NCBI GenBank assembly: GCA_029747015.1
Contig: JAKOGI010000185.1
Span: forward strand, 521,501-585,500
Length of the DNA stretch: 64,000 nucleotides
Direction of reading: 5' to 3'
Source of the DNA: Carnegiea gigantea
Lineage: Eukaryota > Streptophyta > Magnoliopsida > Caryophyllales > Cactaceae
Both the position numbers and the translations under genes were made by a program. This document shows, piece after piece, positions 1-10,764 of this stretch. How positions within the stretch are numbered: the first letter of the stretch is position 1; each line of letters starts with the position of its first letter. The notes under the pieces were generated by a model. That model did not search any database. It worked only from the letters and a program-made list of their open reading frames with translations, and was not told the DNA's origin.

Positions 1-952
1 TTTTGGATTTTGGATTTAGTTTTGGATTTGAAGGTTCATTCAAAATATCTACAAGCTTGTGATTGAATTTGGAATGTGTTTATGGCTAGTACGCGAATTT
101 TTATGAAAAAGATTGCTTTGATGTGTGTGCTAATTGTGGTTATGGGCGGGCCATTACGTTGCTTAGCAGATTCTGCTCTCTTTTGGACTCTAGTGAGGAC
201 TATGAGCCCAAAGGACGTGATTGGTATGGGACAATCATGGTTAGGTTAGTGAATAGACTAACCGTAGAGTTTGTTCAGGGACTCACGTGAAAACGAGAGT
301 CCTTGAATTGTACTTGGTATGGGACAAGTACGATTAAGCTACGCTAATTGCCTATTCCATGATATAAGTATATTGTGGGTAGCTGTGATATTTGTGAATA
401 TATGAGATATGAAAGGTATGAGTTTATCTTGATTCATGAAGCCTACAAATATTTGTCTATATGTCGTGAGATATGTGTACTGCGTGATTATGTGTGAACC
501 GGTTAATGTGCAAAGTGTAACAGTGGGGAAGGTAAGGGTTATTCACTGGGCTCGGGGAGCTCATGACCTCACCATTTTTTTTAGGTTTTGGAAGCGAGAA
601 GGGACCCCAGGAGCATTAAGAAAGCTCGCTAGCTCTTAAACACTTTTGAAGAACTTATTTGAAACTGTAGGGCTCGTAGTATGTATAAAGTATGGATTAT
701 GTTAGTAAATACAGTTTTGAATGTATTTTGGTTCAGAAATATGTAATAACATTATGGATACGGCTAAGTGTATATGTAATGCATGTTTTAGGTTGACTAT
801 CTCGACCTTTGGTTCGATTTTGATAAGAGCTTCCGCTGCTATCGCCTATGAATAGGTCAATTCAGGTCAATAAGGTCATAGAGCCTGATGGGCGCTACTG
901 ACCGAGCGTCCACGGCGGTGACGCGCCCGTCCACTTCGGGCGGGGCGTTACA
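1..952 (+). mobile_element. LTR-like retrotransposon end (solo LTR or 3' LTR fragment)
   Basis: No gene is seen here. The stretch ends near 952 in a GC-rich segment finishing GGGGCGTTACA, which resembles the CA-terminated ends of plant LTRs. It follows text typical of LTRs, with short repeated phrases such as 'ggtatgggaca' near 223 and 317. No primer-binding-site sequence follows 952, so this would be a 3' or solo LTR. The left end lies outside the window. No gag or pol coding is visible. The class (possibly Ty3/gypsy) is inference. Confidence 0.4.
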
Positions 953-969
953 CTGAGTAACCATACACG

Positions 970-976
<7 letters not shown>

Positions 977-1050
<74 letters not shown>
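977..1050. repeat. Compound microsatellite (AC)n(AT)n
   Basis: About 18 AC units run directly into about 19 AT units. The tract sits immediately after the LTR-like end. Small reading frames across it are artefacts of the repeat. Confidence 0.95.
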
Positions 1051-1057
<7 letters not shown>

Positions 1058-1936
1058 TTTAAAAAGAAATCAATGAAGCAAAACATTGGATATGAAAATT
1101 AGTGATTGGATTTCACATGCATTATAACAAATAATAATAAACTGAACTTAACCCTTACATGTATTAAATTATTATATATTTAGGTGTTATTGTTGTATGG
1201 TTTTGATTTATCAATTAGTAAATGTTTATAATTAAAAAAAGTTGATAGAAAAACTATTTATTAAAAAATTAGTTACCATTAGGAAAAGGGGGGGGGGGAA
1301 GAAGTAACAATGTCATATATTGGACTTGTCTCAGTACTCTATAGATATATAGTACTTCAAAAAAAAAAAAAAAAAGAAGTTTAGCAGCCAAAAAACAAAA
1401 AAAAAAGGAATGCAGAATCATATTATTCATAATTTCATATACGTATATCCTATGTCCTTATTACACCCTTTTGTCTATATATATCTCAAAACTTATTTTT
1501 ACATCTCTTATTCTCTATTATCTATGTACGAGTGGCGTAATAAATGGATTGCACTTGACATATAAATAATGTGAAAACTGTGAGAACCCTAATTAAGATT
1601 ATATAGTATTCCGCTTCGTCTCTTTTCTTATTTATTGAATTATTTTTTGTTCAAATCAATCCTTCTTTATCAAATCTCTCTATATATGTACCTCATACCG
1701 CAATCATCTTGTAAGATGAAACATCCTTCTATATATAAGTGGTGGGATATTCACCTTCTAAGTAGAAGGTTAGTGGTTTAATTCGCACCACGTGCAAGGA
1801 TTATTTTTTCACTTTTTCCTTTGTAACTGAGATAATTTACCATTCTTATTTTTTTAAATTAAAAAAATCAATCATCTTATAAATACTACACTTAAAAAAT
1901 AACATATGCGAATGTACAAAATCTATTATTTGGAGA

Positions 1937-2335
1937 TGAGGTGACCTTATCCTCTCCCACACCCTAAAAGAGGGAGGGGATGAGACCATCACCACCTTAT
2001 ATATTAAGCTACCATTGAACACCCCCCCCCCCCAAAAACAAAAAGAAGGGTGGGGGATAGGAGGTTGAGCCAAGGCCGTCATTCTAGACTAACTGCATGG
2101 AAATTTGTTTATATCTTAAGATCATTGAACACGTAGACACACACGCACACATATAAACACCTGTCACACCCTGAGAGAAGAGGGGTGCGAGATGAGACCA
2201 CCACTACCCTATTAAGCTACCATTAAATCCCCCCAACCCAAAAGGAATAAGGCGGCTGGGGCCCACTAGGCTGAGCCAAGGCCCTCGTCTTGGGCTAACC
2301 GCACGGAAGTTTGTATCCCGAAATCACAAATACTC
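1937..2335. repeat. Two diverged direct copies of a ~180 bp repeat
   Basis: Copy 1 (about 1937-2130) and copy 2 (about 2160-2335) share, in order, 'acaccct', 'gatgagacca', 'ttaagctaccatt', a C-rich run followed by A-rich sequence, 'gttgagccaaggcc'/'gctgagccaaggcc', 'ctaactgca'/'ctaaccgca' and 'tggaa'/'ggaagtttgt'. The first copy has a longer C/A tract. The repeat family is not recognised. Confidence 0.65.
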
Positions 2336-2479
2336 TTCATGGGCGTTAGTTGATTTGTCATCGCAGTAGATTTGATCCATATGTGTTAATCCTAATTTGA
2401 TGGTTGTATAAATAAACCACTAATAAACGAAACGACGAAAACTCTTCCCTCTAACAATTCGTTAGCTTATGTCAAGGGC

Positions 2480-2870
2480 CTCTAGCTCGATGGATACGTA
2501 TTAGAATAAGCGTCATTTGTACGCATCTTGAAATTGGATCGTAAACTATCAAAAAAGGTTCGATTCAAATAGTTTTGATTTCGATTGTGATTTCTTCGGT
2601 CTCCAAACAAAACTAATTCTTGACTTTGGTATCGAAATTTGAGACCGAAATTTTTTTGTTGGTCTCTAATTGAACCCAGAAGGACATTTGATCTCCAAAA
2701 TTTGCGACCGAATATTGTGTTGGTGTTAAGTGGAGACCGCTTATTAATTTCGGTCTCTGAATTGATTTCAATTTGATGCCAGAGTATTTGGTCTCTGAAT
2801 TCGTTCTCCAATTTTAATTAGAGACCGTTTAGTTTTTCGGTCTCCATTTACAGGGATTTTTGTAGTATGT
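2480..2870. mobile_element. CACTA (En/Spm)-like terminal fragment with subterminal GGTCTC repeats
   Basis: About ten copies of GGTCTC or its complement GAGACC, often followed by CGAAATT or TAATT, alternate in both orientations. They end at 'cagggatttttgtagtatg'. CACTA elements end in CACTACAAAAA-type sequence and carry dense short subterminal repeats, and this layout fits a degenerate terminus. No transposase is seen, and the other terminus was not found. Confidence 0.45.
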
Positions 2871-5800
2871 GATTTCCAAATATCATGAACCGGTTTGACC
2901 AGTTTCAGTTTTAATTTCCAAAATAATATGTGGAACTGATGTTTGACAAAATTGTTATACCTTTGTTTTTTGAGTTTTTTTTTTGGGGGATTAAGTTATT
3001 GTTAATTAACACAAGTTGGGTAGCCATCTGCTGATCAGCCATTTTAGGAATATCCATATTTGTATTTTATTTTATAAAAAAAATTATCATAATCTATATG
3101 AATGATGGTAACGGGGTCGATAAAAATTTGTACATAGTGAAATTTAGATTAAATTTATCTATAATATTCCTCAAAAAAAAGCTCTAAGTTTATCCATATT
3201 ATCAGTTCTTGAGAATATTACTAAGGCCGTGTTCGACATGAATTCTACTTAAAAAACGTGGTATGTCCTATGCAGAACCATGATTTTTACGATCAACATG
3301 AATTCTACTTATCCATTTATAAAAGATGTTTCGCTTTTAAAAGGTTGACATATTATTAATAATCCTTTATTGGAATTTTGATGCCTAAAAAATTCTCAAA
3401 AATCTCGGCAAAAAGTAGCAAATCCTGTAATGGAATGTGTCACTCCTGCAATTAATTTCCCTCCAAGAAAAGCAATCCATTGTGCACGATAATCATTATT
3501 GTGACTAAATTTCATAAAAGGAGCCACTCCACTTGGCTTGTTTTAGTCACATCAACAACTAGTTCATTGTACTATACTTCATTTGTCTTTAGTTACGTTA
3601 GAGTCTTTTATGGCACATTTATTTAATTAACCTTGTTAAGTGTCTTGATTAGTCTCCACTGAGCATCAATGTTAAATGCTAATCCAATTGCTTCATAAAA
3701 GTGGTAGGTTTTTTCCCCACCTTGTTGTAAATATTTCTAAGCACTCTCGTCGATCCACTTGTTTTTAAAAACTAATTTATCTTTTACAAAGTAAAATATT
3801 TAAATAATGAGACAGTTAATACTCCATATAAAATTAAGGATGTTGAGGAACAGTAATTTTTCAGTGCTAGTGGACTATTTTTATAATTAAATTGGATATT
3901 AGAATGGTCAACATTAAGTACTGACCTAAGTAAGGGAACTATTTAAATAGAAAGAACTGATCACTAAACTAACCAAACAAAATTAGGTGGTCTTTACTTC
4001 CCATGTCTTATCCCAACTTCTAAACAATAACTCTTTAATTTATGAGGATGGTTCCATCCAAAAGAGTTGGCACCTTGATACTTTTAGGAGGGAGGTTTCA
4101 TTTATTGATGATTATCTTGCCAAATGTCAGAGGAATCTAACTAAGTTTGCTTAGTTTTGACTTAGTAGCCTGTTAGATGGTGTTTCACTTAGTACTCACA
4201 AACTTCAACATGGCTCTAGCATCATAATTCGAAACGACTTCTCAACAAACGCCAATTAAGATCATTCTTATAGTTATCAGTTTCTAAATGTCCAAGACAT
4301 GATAAAAATTTAAGGGTTATGGTGATAGCATAACTATGTTGATCATGCCAATGAAGACGTACAACTTCATGCCAAGATCGATGCTATGTATTTATACAGG
4401 ATCTTATGGATCTGCATGAAATGGTAATAATAAGTCAAATATATCATTACTATTCATGCATGTATATATTATTATATTTCCATTTTCATGAAAGTTACTC
4501 CAGCAATCACTATTAAGGAAAAATTACTTAAAACGCCCTACAAGTGAATGTCTATTCAAAATTTTTACTTGATGTGATTTTTAAACTTGAATTTCAATAG
4601 TTCCTCTATTGAATTATATCGTTTAAGATAAGAAGACAATAAGACATTCACGTGATTTTGAAAAGGATATAAACACTCGATCCTCTAGTGTGCGTAAAAA
4701 TGCAACACAAAAATGAAGCCATTTATAATATATTGCCCCCCCTTCCAAAAAAAAAAAACACCCATTAATCCATTACTGTAACATAGATTACATTGTTATA
4801 CGTAATTGTATTAAACAACCTATAAAATTTATTTGTAAGATTTGCTCAATAATGCCATTGATAAAGTAGGCTGTCCCACTAAAAACATAAAAATCCAAAA
4901 ACAAAGGGGGGGAAAACAAAGGTAAAATCATAATACCACATATTGCAGTTAACGTGGAGCCCAATACATCCATGGAAATTGTTCTAACTTCTAACTATAA
5001 TGTTGTACGTACCTTTGGCTTTTCTGGGAAGTACTAAATGTGGAATGCATGGCACAATTTGCCTGAACACTGAAGAAGGTACAGTCACGGGTACAAAAGG
5101 ATCCTTAAATATGAAAATAACATATGAGCTTGCAATTATACTGTATGCTAACAAAATAGATAATGAATTCTTATTAGAACAATGTGACGTAAAATATCAC
5201 CTTAAAATAGAGAATTTTAATGATAAAAAATAAAAGTCCCGATCACCATATGTCGATATAGTTTTAGCATATTTATTGTTAGCAGAGGGTTTTAAAATTT
5301 GGCCAATGTAATTTCAATCTAAAATCCAAATGCAACTACCTAAATTTATATGACTTTTGCTTCAAATATGAACCAAAAATGGCCTTATAATAAGTATCTG
5401 AATTGATATAAAGTGCCTTAAATTCAATATAAACATATTTAAATCAAATAAACTATTTATCGAGTAGAAATTACAAAGTAATTTCAATTAGATAAACGCA
5501 GATTTCTGTAAATTAAAAGTCGTCTTTAATTTTCTTCGAAGACCTCCTGGCTACACCCAATTCCCACCAAACAAATAGATTGTTTATGCCAACATCTTCA
5601 ACTTAGCTCGGATGAGTCTCATCTTTCGTTCGAAAACTCCATGTCGAATTTTGAGGGTTACACAATACGTTAATTGGTATAAGCGCTTGTGTATGTGAAG
5701 TAACTTAACCTTTTATGTCTAAGTCTCAACAAGACTTGTCCTCGTCCTTCCGTCGGATCTCTTAGATAGGAGTTTGCGATCCTTAACGTTTACATGGACC

Positions 5801-6988
5801 CAATCAAGTACCTGACATCGACCATCTAGTACAGTGGAGGGGGGGTGGAGGACCCCCGTATGATAAAGGAGTAATGTATTTCCATTATTGGTGGTGGTTT
5901 GTTGTCTATTATTGGGTGTTGCTAATTACACGAGGAGCCCACCTTCGCATTGCATCGCCTTCTTAAACAAAACCCCATGTCAAGTCATTGTGGTGGTAAT
6001 GGTGGTCCAGATTTTTCCATTTCCAACTCCATCACGCAATCAAGTTGGGGCGAGCCACCCATTTTCAATAAATTTACTGGTCCTTCAAACTACTATTTAC
6101 ATATTTTCCTTTTTTTACCTAATATAAAAGAGTCCCATTGACAAGATGTGATCAAACATTTAAAGCAGTTTTACTAATACAGGTTGGTTCAAGTGGTTTG
6201 TCACTTGTTTTCTTTAAACAAGGCATCGGGTTTGAGCCATGTAAATGGAGAAAATCTATGATGGGAGAGCTATACCCTTTATTTGACCGATAATAACTTG
6301 ATTCTGATAAAATGGAAGATCCAATACCAACAAAAAAGCAGCTCTTCTTTTTTCACGTTACCAAAAGTTGGGGATACGTTGCTCAATGACACGATGGAAA
6401 GAGCATTGACCATAAGTGTCTTTGTGCTTTTATTCTATGTTGTCTTTATTGTCAAAAGAAGGGGGGAAGAGAGAGAGAAAATCAATTTTATGAATTAATG
6501 TGATAACTGAGTGTGAAAAAACTCACGCTCTCAAGGGAGCTATGTCTCATATGAACTCATTGACATATTCATGCGACTGTTTGGAGTTTTTGTTGCGAAG
6601 AAAGAGGATTCACCTATGATGTGTTGCCAAGTTGACTCTTAAAAGGATGAATCTACCATCTTAAGAGGGGGGAAATATCAGAGCCTATAGTTAAATGAAA
6701 TTACAAGTTCCACTAGTATGGCACCACTAAGAATGTCGATTTTACTAATTATTGATGCATGACCTGTTCCTTTTTTTTGGAAAATATAGATTGATAAATA
6801 TGTAAAGTTAATCGAGATTGGTAAAAGTTAGCTGAAGTGGATTAAAATTGGTTGAAATTGACAAAATTGAGGTTTACCAACAAAAACAACAGGGTCGTAA
6901 TTAATTATACCTTCTAGTCATAAGGGAAAACATTTAATTGGAAACCTTCAAACATAACAAAAGAGAATATCTATAAACTAGAGATTAT

Positions 6989-7424
6989 GGCCCTATTCGG
7001 TAAAATTAGCGGTTCAAGTAGCAGATAGCGGTTTAGGTAGCGGATTGCTGTTCAGGTAGCGGATAGCGTTTCTAATTTAGCTGTTAGCGGATAGCTGTTT
7101 AGAAGAGTAGTTAAATAAAATATGTTCGGTAAATTTAGCTGTTGAATTAGCTGATTAATGTAAATTGACATAAAGGAATATGGATAATTTCCAGAGATGA
7201 AATTTCCAAAGGGTAATTTTTGGTAAAAAAATATGAAACGCTACTTTTGAATGTAAAACGTTAATACTATTAGTTTTTCAAAAATGCTACTTAAAACGCT
7301 AAACGCTACTTGAAATACTAATTAAAATACTACATTATCGAACACTAAAAATTACGTAATGAGTGTATTAATTTAGTCAAAATATCAAATACTATTTAAA
7401 ATATTGTTACTGAATACGTCCTAT
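6989..7424. mobile_element. Degenerate MITE-like inverted-repeat element
   Basis: The left end reads TGGCCCTATTCGGTAAAAT after TTA. The right end, reverse-complemented, reads TAGGACGTATTCAGTAACAAT. Subterminal short repeats of 'gcggatagc' and 'aaacgctac' types fill the interior. The ends are diverged, so limits are approximate. It has no coding capacity. Confidence 0.4.
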
Positions 7425-7651
7425 AATAAATTAAATCCCACCAAAAGCGGGAATCACTGAAACAGGGAAACTCGTCGTAGCTGCTGTTCCGTCCTCGCTG
7501 TCAGGCTTGGAAAGCCTTTAAGAATTTTGGGCCTATCCACTAACTTTTTAGTCAGTGCTCCACACTCCACCCCTTTTCTTTTACCCATCGCTTCCCTTCT
7601 CTTCCCTTCGCATTATTTTTATTCAGCATCACTGGATAATATCAAAGGGGA

Positions 7652-7683
7652 TTTTTTTTTTTTTTTTTGGGGGGGGGGGGGGG
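7652..7683 (+). repeat. Compound poly(T)-poly(G) tract
   Basis: Seventeen T are followed by fifteen G on the plus strand, in an intergenic position. It is one of a recurring tract type in this window. Confidence 0.95.
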
Positions 7684-7765
7684 TTTGGGGTGGGTCTCAT
7701 GATATTTGTCTATTTGATATATGTCTACATTATCTCTAGTAACTGTGACTTTTTTTTTTCCCTCT

Positions 7766-8765
7766 TATGTAGTATTTGGTTGGACGGAAAATAATTTTTT
7801 CAAAATATCACTTTTTGAGAAAAATATTTTTCTAAGGAAAATTGATTTTCATTTTACATTTTTGTTGTTTGATACAAAATAAATTGTTTTTCATAAAAAG
7901 GAGGAAAAACTCAGCTGAATTGTTTAAATGACGCAAAATATTGACTGGATAGTCGTAGTTTTGAATTTAAAGTTCATATTTGAGTTTTTTTCAATACTTC
8001 CTTTTGGATAATCAAGTTTCATTCTAAACCATTGAAATTACTTTAGTGACAAAAAATATTGATTGAATTGTTAAAGTGGCTTGAATTATCGTGGTAGAGA
8101 AAAATATTGATCAAATGAAGAAATGTCGTCATCAAAATTTGAATTTGAGCCATAATCTTTTATGTTCGATGATTAAGTTTCGATCTAAACTGTTGAAATT
8201 ATTCTAGTGGTGAAAAACATTGACTGCACTATTTAAGGAGCGAAAAAATATTAATTGAATTGAACTCATGGAAAAAACTATTGACCAAATGAAAGATTAT
8301 CAACCTTAAAATCTGAATTTGAGTCCATTTTAAAACTATTTTCTATTTGACAATCAAGTTTCGATCCAAATCGTTGAAATTATTTCAGTGGTGAGTTGAC
8401 TGAATTGTTTTAGTCGCAAAAAAAGTCGATTAAATTATCGTGGCGGAGATAAATGTCGATTAAATGAAAAAAAATTGAGCTAAAAATTTAGATCTGGGTT
8501 TATTTTAATATTTCTCATTAGATAGTAAAGTTTCAACCTAAATTGTTAAAATCAAATTTTACATCTAAATTTCAACTGACTATATCATCAAAGAGTTGAA
8601 GGAATAAATCAACTTCCTATCTTCTCAAAAAGAAAATCATTTTCCTCCATTTGGGGGAAAATTACTTTCTTTGGAAAATAGTCTTCCATTCTTTACTGCA
8701 CAAAACAATACAAAATTGAAAAATTATTTTTCGAGAAAATCATTTTTCCTCAAACCAAACATTAC
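7766..8765. mobile_element. ~1 kb non-coding inverted-repeat transposable element with internal tandem units
   Basis: The left end (GTAGTATTTGGTTGGACGG, then GAAAATAATTTTT) matches the reverse complement of the right end (GTAATGTTTGGTTTGAGG, then AAAAATGATTTTC). Between them lie degenerate units of about 190-230 bp. Each contains 'aagtttc.atctaaa.c.ttgaaatta', then 'agtggtga' or 'agtgac', then 'aaaatattgattgaattg' and 'gatcaaatgaa'. No transposase is seen, so it would be non-autonomous. Superfamily and target duplication are not resolved. Confidence 0.5.
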
Positions 8766-9764
8766 CTTAATATGTCTTTAGTTTTCTTTTTTGGCGATAT
8801 TTGATTCTAACATGTCTTTAGATTGGATTTTTTCTTTCGGATTTTAACGGGAGTTCTGATAAGTAATTATATACATTTGTATTATTATCTAATTATAGAA
8901 AATTATCACAAATCAGTTAAGTGACTTGCCTTAAATAAATAATCAGATTCAGATACTGTAAATGATGCCAATCCACACTGAGAGATAGATCTACTCCTCA
9001 TAAATCAATAACAATTGAATTACAATTATTATAACGTTAGTTGTGAAGTCCTTTAACAGTAATTAAGATTGAAGTGAAATCACTAAAATATAAACCCAGC
9101 ATTTCATATGTAGACATACATAATTACTGTGTGAGAAATTTTATTTTAACATTTTATATTTTTTGGATTATTGAAATAATTAAAGAGTCCATATTAGGCA
9201 TTACACAAAAAAAGGAGAAAAGAAAAAAAAAAGAGACATTGTCAATACAAATTATACAAACAATCTAGACACAAAATGATCCATCAAACATTAATCCAAC
9301 AGGCTCATCTAAAATCAATACTTATGATATACGGTCCAAATATTTTAAATGTATGTTCTATTTTGTCATTTGGATTGATATGAAAAGGTATAAAAACCAG
9401 TAAATATGAAGTGTGAATCAAAATAAATATTTGGCACCTAAGGTAAAATTAGTTTTTTTGAGCCTAAAATTTATCTAAATTTTTTATATCTGTATTCTTG
9501 CGAATTCAATTTTTATTGTAATCGATATATTATTTTCCATCAATAAATTTATACTTTATTTGCATTTCCACAAAACCTATATCATATTTTTAAGAGTGTG
9601 AACTCTCATAAATTACGTTAGTGTTACAGATAATATATGTTAAGAAATATACATTTGTGATGAGTGTGAGTACATTCCACAATTCCAAAGGGTGGAGGTT
9701 AAAATTTCTTTTTCTGGAGAAAATAGATAAAAATATAAAAAGGAATGCATGAAAGCGTCATCCT

Positions 9765-9816
9765 ATTGGTCAGAACCCATTTGCTCCCTGATGAAATCAT
9801 CATCCCTCGTATAAAA
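9765..9816 (+). promoter_or_regulatory. Core promoter of the NF-YA gene: inverted CCAAT box and TATA box
   Basis: ATTGG at 9765-9769 is a CCAAT box on the minus strand in the context CTGACCAATAGG. It lies about 40 bp before TATAAAA at 9810-9816. Initiation is therefore expected near 9840, just before a CT-rich leader. The transcript start is inferred, not observed. Confidence 0.6.
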
Positions 9817-9848
9817 GCAACGAGGCTGGCTGGCTGGCCGCTCTATTT

Positions 9849-9926
9849 ATGTATTTTCTCCTGTGTGTGGGTGCCCCTCTCATCTTCTTCTCTCTCCCTT
9901 TCTCTCTCCTCTGTCTCCTGCCTTGA
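9849..9926 (+). promoter_or_regulatory. Upstream ORF in the NF-YA leader
   Basis: ATG at 9849 opens a 25-codon frame ending TGA at 9924-9926. The peptide is hydrophobic, rich in Leu, Phe and Ser. It lies just downstream of the expected transcription start and upstream of a likely leader intron whose acceptor is the AG at about 10716-10717. If the transcript starts near 9840 this would be the first ATG and could reduce translation of the main frame. Conservation was not tested. Confidence 0.4.
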
Positions 9927-10764
9927 GACTAGATTTTCTCCTTATGGGTCGGCTTCTAACCTCCCTTTAAGATTCTTCAATACCATCTTCAACGGTACTG
10001 ATAACTCAACTCAACCCCCCCACCCCCCGGTTTATCTCTATGTCTTTTTCTCCTCTTCTGGGTCTCAAATTTCTAGGGCTGGTGAATCTAATTCTCCTTC
10101 TTTTGATTTGATTTGATTTGAGTTGGGTTTTTGCTTTTCTTCTGGTTTTGTACTTGATGGGCCAAAGGAATTGATGGAATCTCTCAAGTTAGTATGGGTT
10201 GTTTGTATATATTTGATGTTTTGTGGTAAAATTTCATATTGGTCTTTTGAAGCTCCATCTGAAGTTGTCTGTAGTGGATCTTATTATGTTCCCAATAGTC
10301 CCTGTTGATGCTTTTGTGTGTTTTTTTTTTTTTTTTTCATTTTGATGTAATTGCTCATATGCAGTTTTGTTCTTGAAGAGAAGAACTTGTAGTCTATTGG
10401 GTCTAGGGGTGATTCCGAGCTAAATTGACTATGAACAGACCAGTTTCTTAAAATAATCCTCTTTGTTTTTCTCTGGGGTAGGTAGGGAAGAAAGGAGGCT
10501 CTATTAATATATTACTATGTTTTTCTTTGCATCTTGTTTGTTTGAGCGTCTTAGAAAAATTGTCTTTAATGTTAGAAAGGAGGTTTGATTCTCACTAAGT
10601 TGTTAATTGTATTTATTTATTGTAGTTGTCCGGGTCTTCTCATGTGTAGTAATTTGGTTTTTGGGATTTCCCAACTCATAATGTGGGGTATTTTTGATGA
10701 ATGTACTTATCATTTACAGGTGAAAAAGACATACTTTGCGAAACAATTTTAAGCATATACAGGA

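Larger units (their letters stand above)
953..9760. other. Gene-free, repeat-rich intergenic region
   Basis: No reading frame here resembles a known protein, and the longest ones are low-complexity or repeat-derived. The region holds the microsatellite, a diverged direct repeat (1937-2335), a CACTA-like fragment (2480-2870), a degenerate MITE-like element (6989-7424), a T/G tract (7652-7683) and a 1 kb inverted-repeat element (7766-8765). The intervals 2900-6900 and 8770-9700 are AT-rich sequence in which I see nothing assignable. Confidence 0.7.

Noticed and set aside
857..1054. Reading frame across the AC/AT microsatellite
   Set aside because: The predicted peptide is pure Ile-Tyr and Val-Cys repeat, a direct product of the microsatellite.
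10123..10308. Frame in the NF-YA leader from 10123
   Set aside because: It begins at TTG and is not conserved in appearance; the uORF at 9849 is a better candidate.
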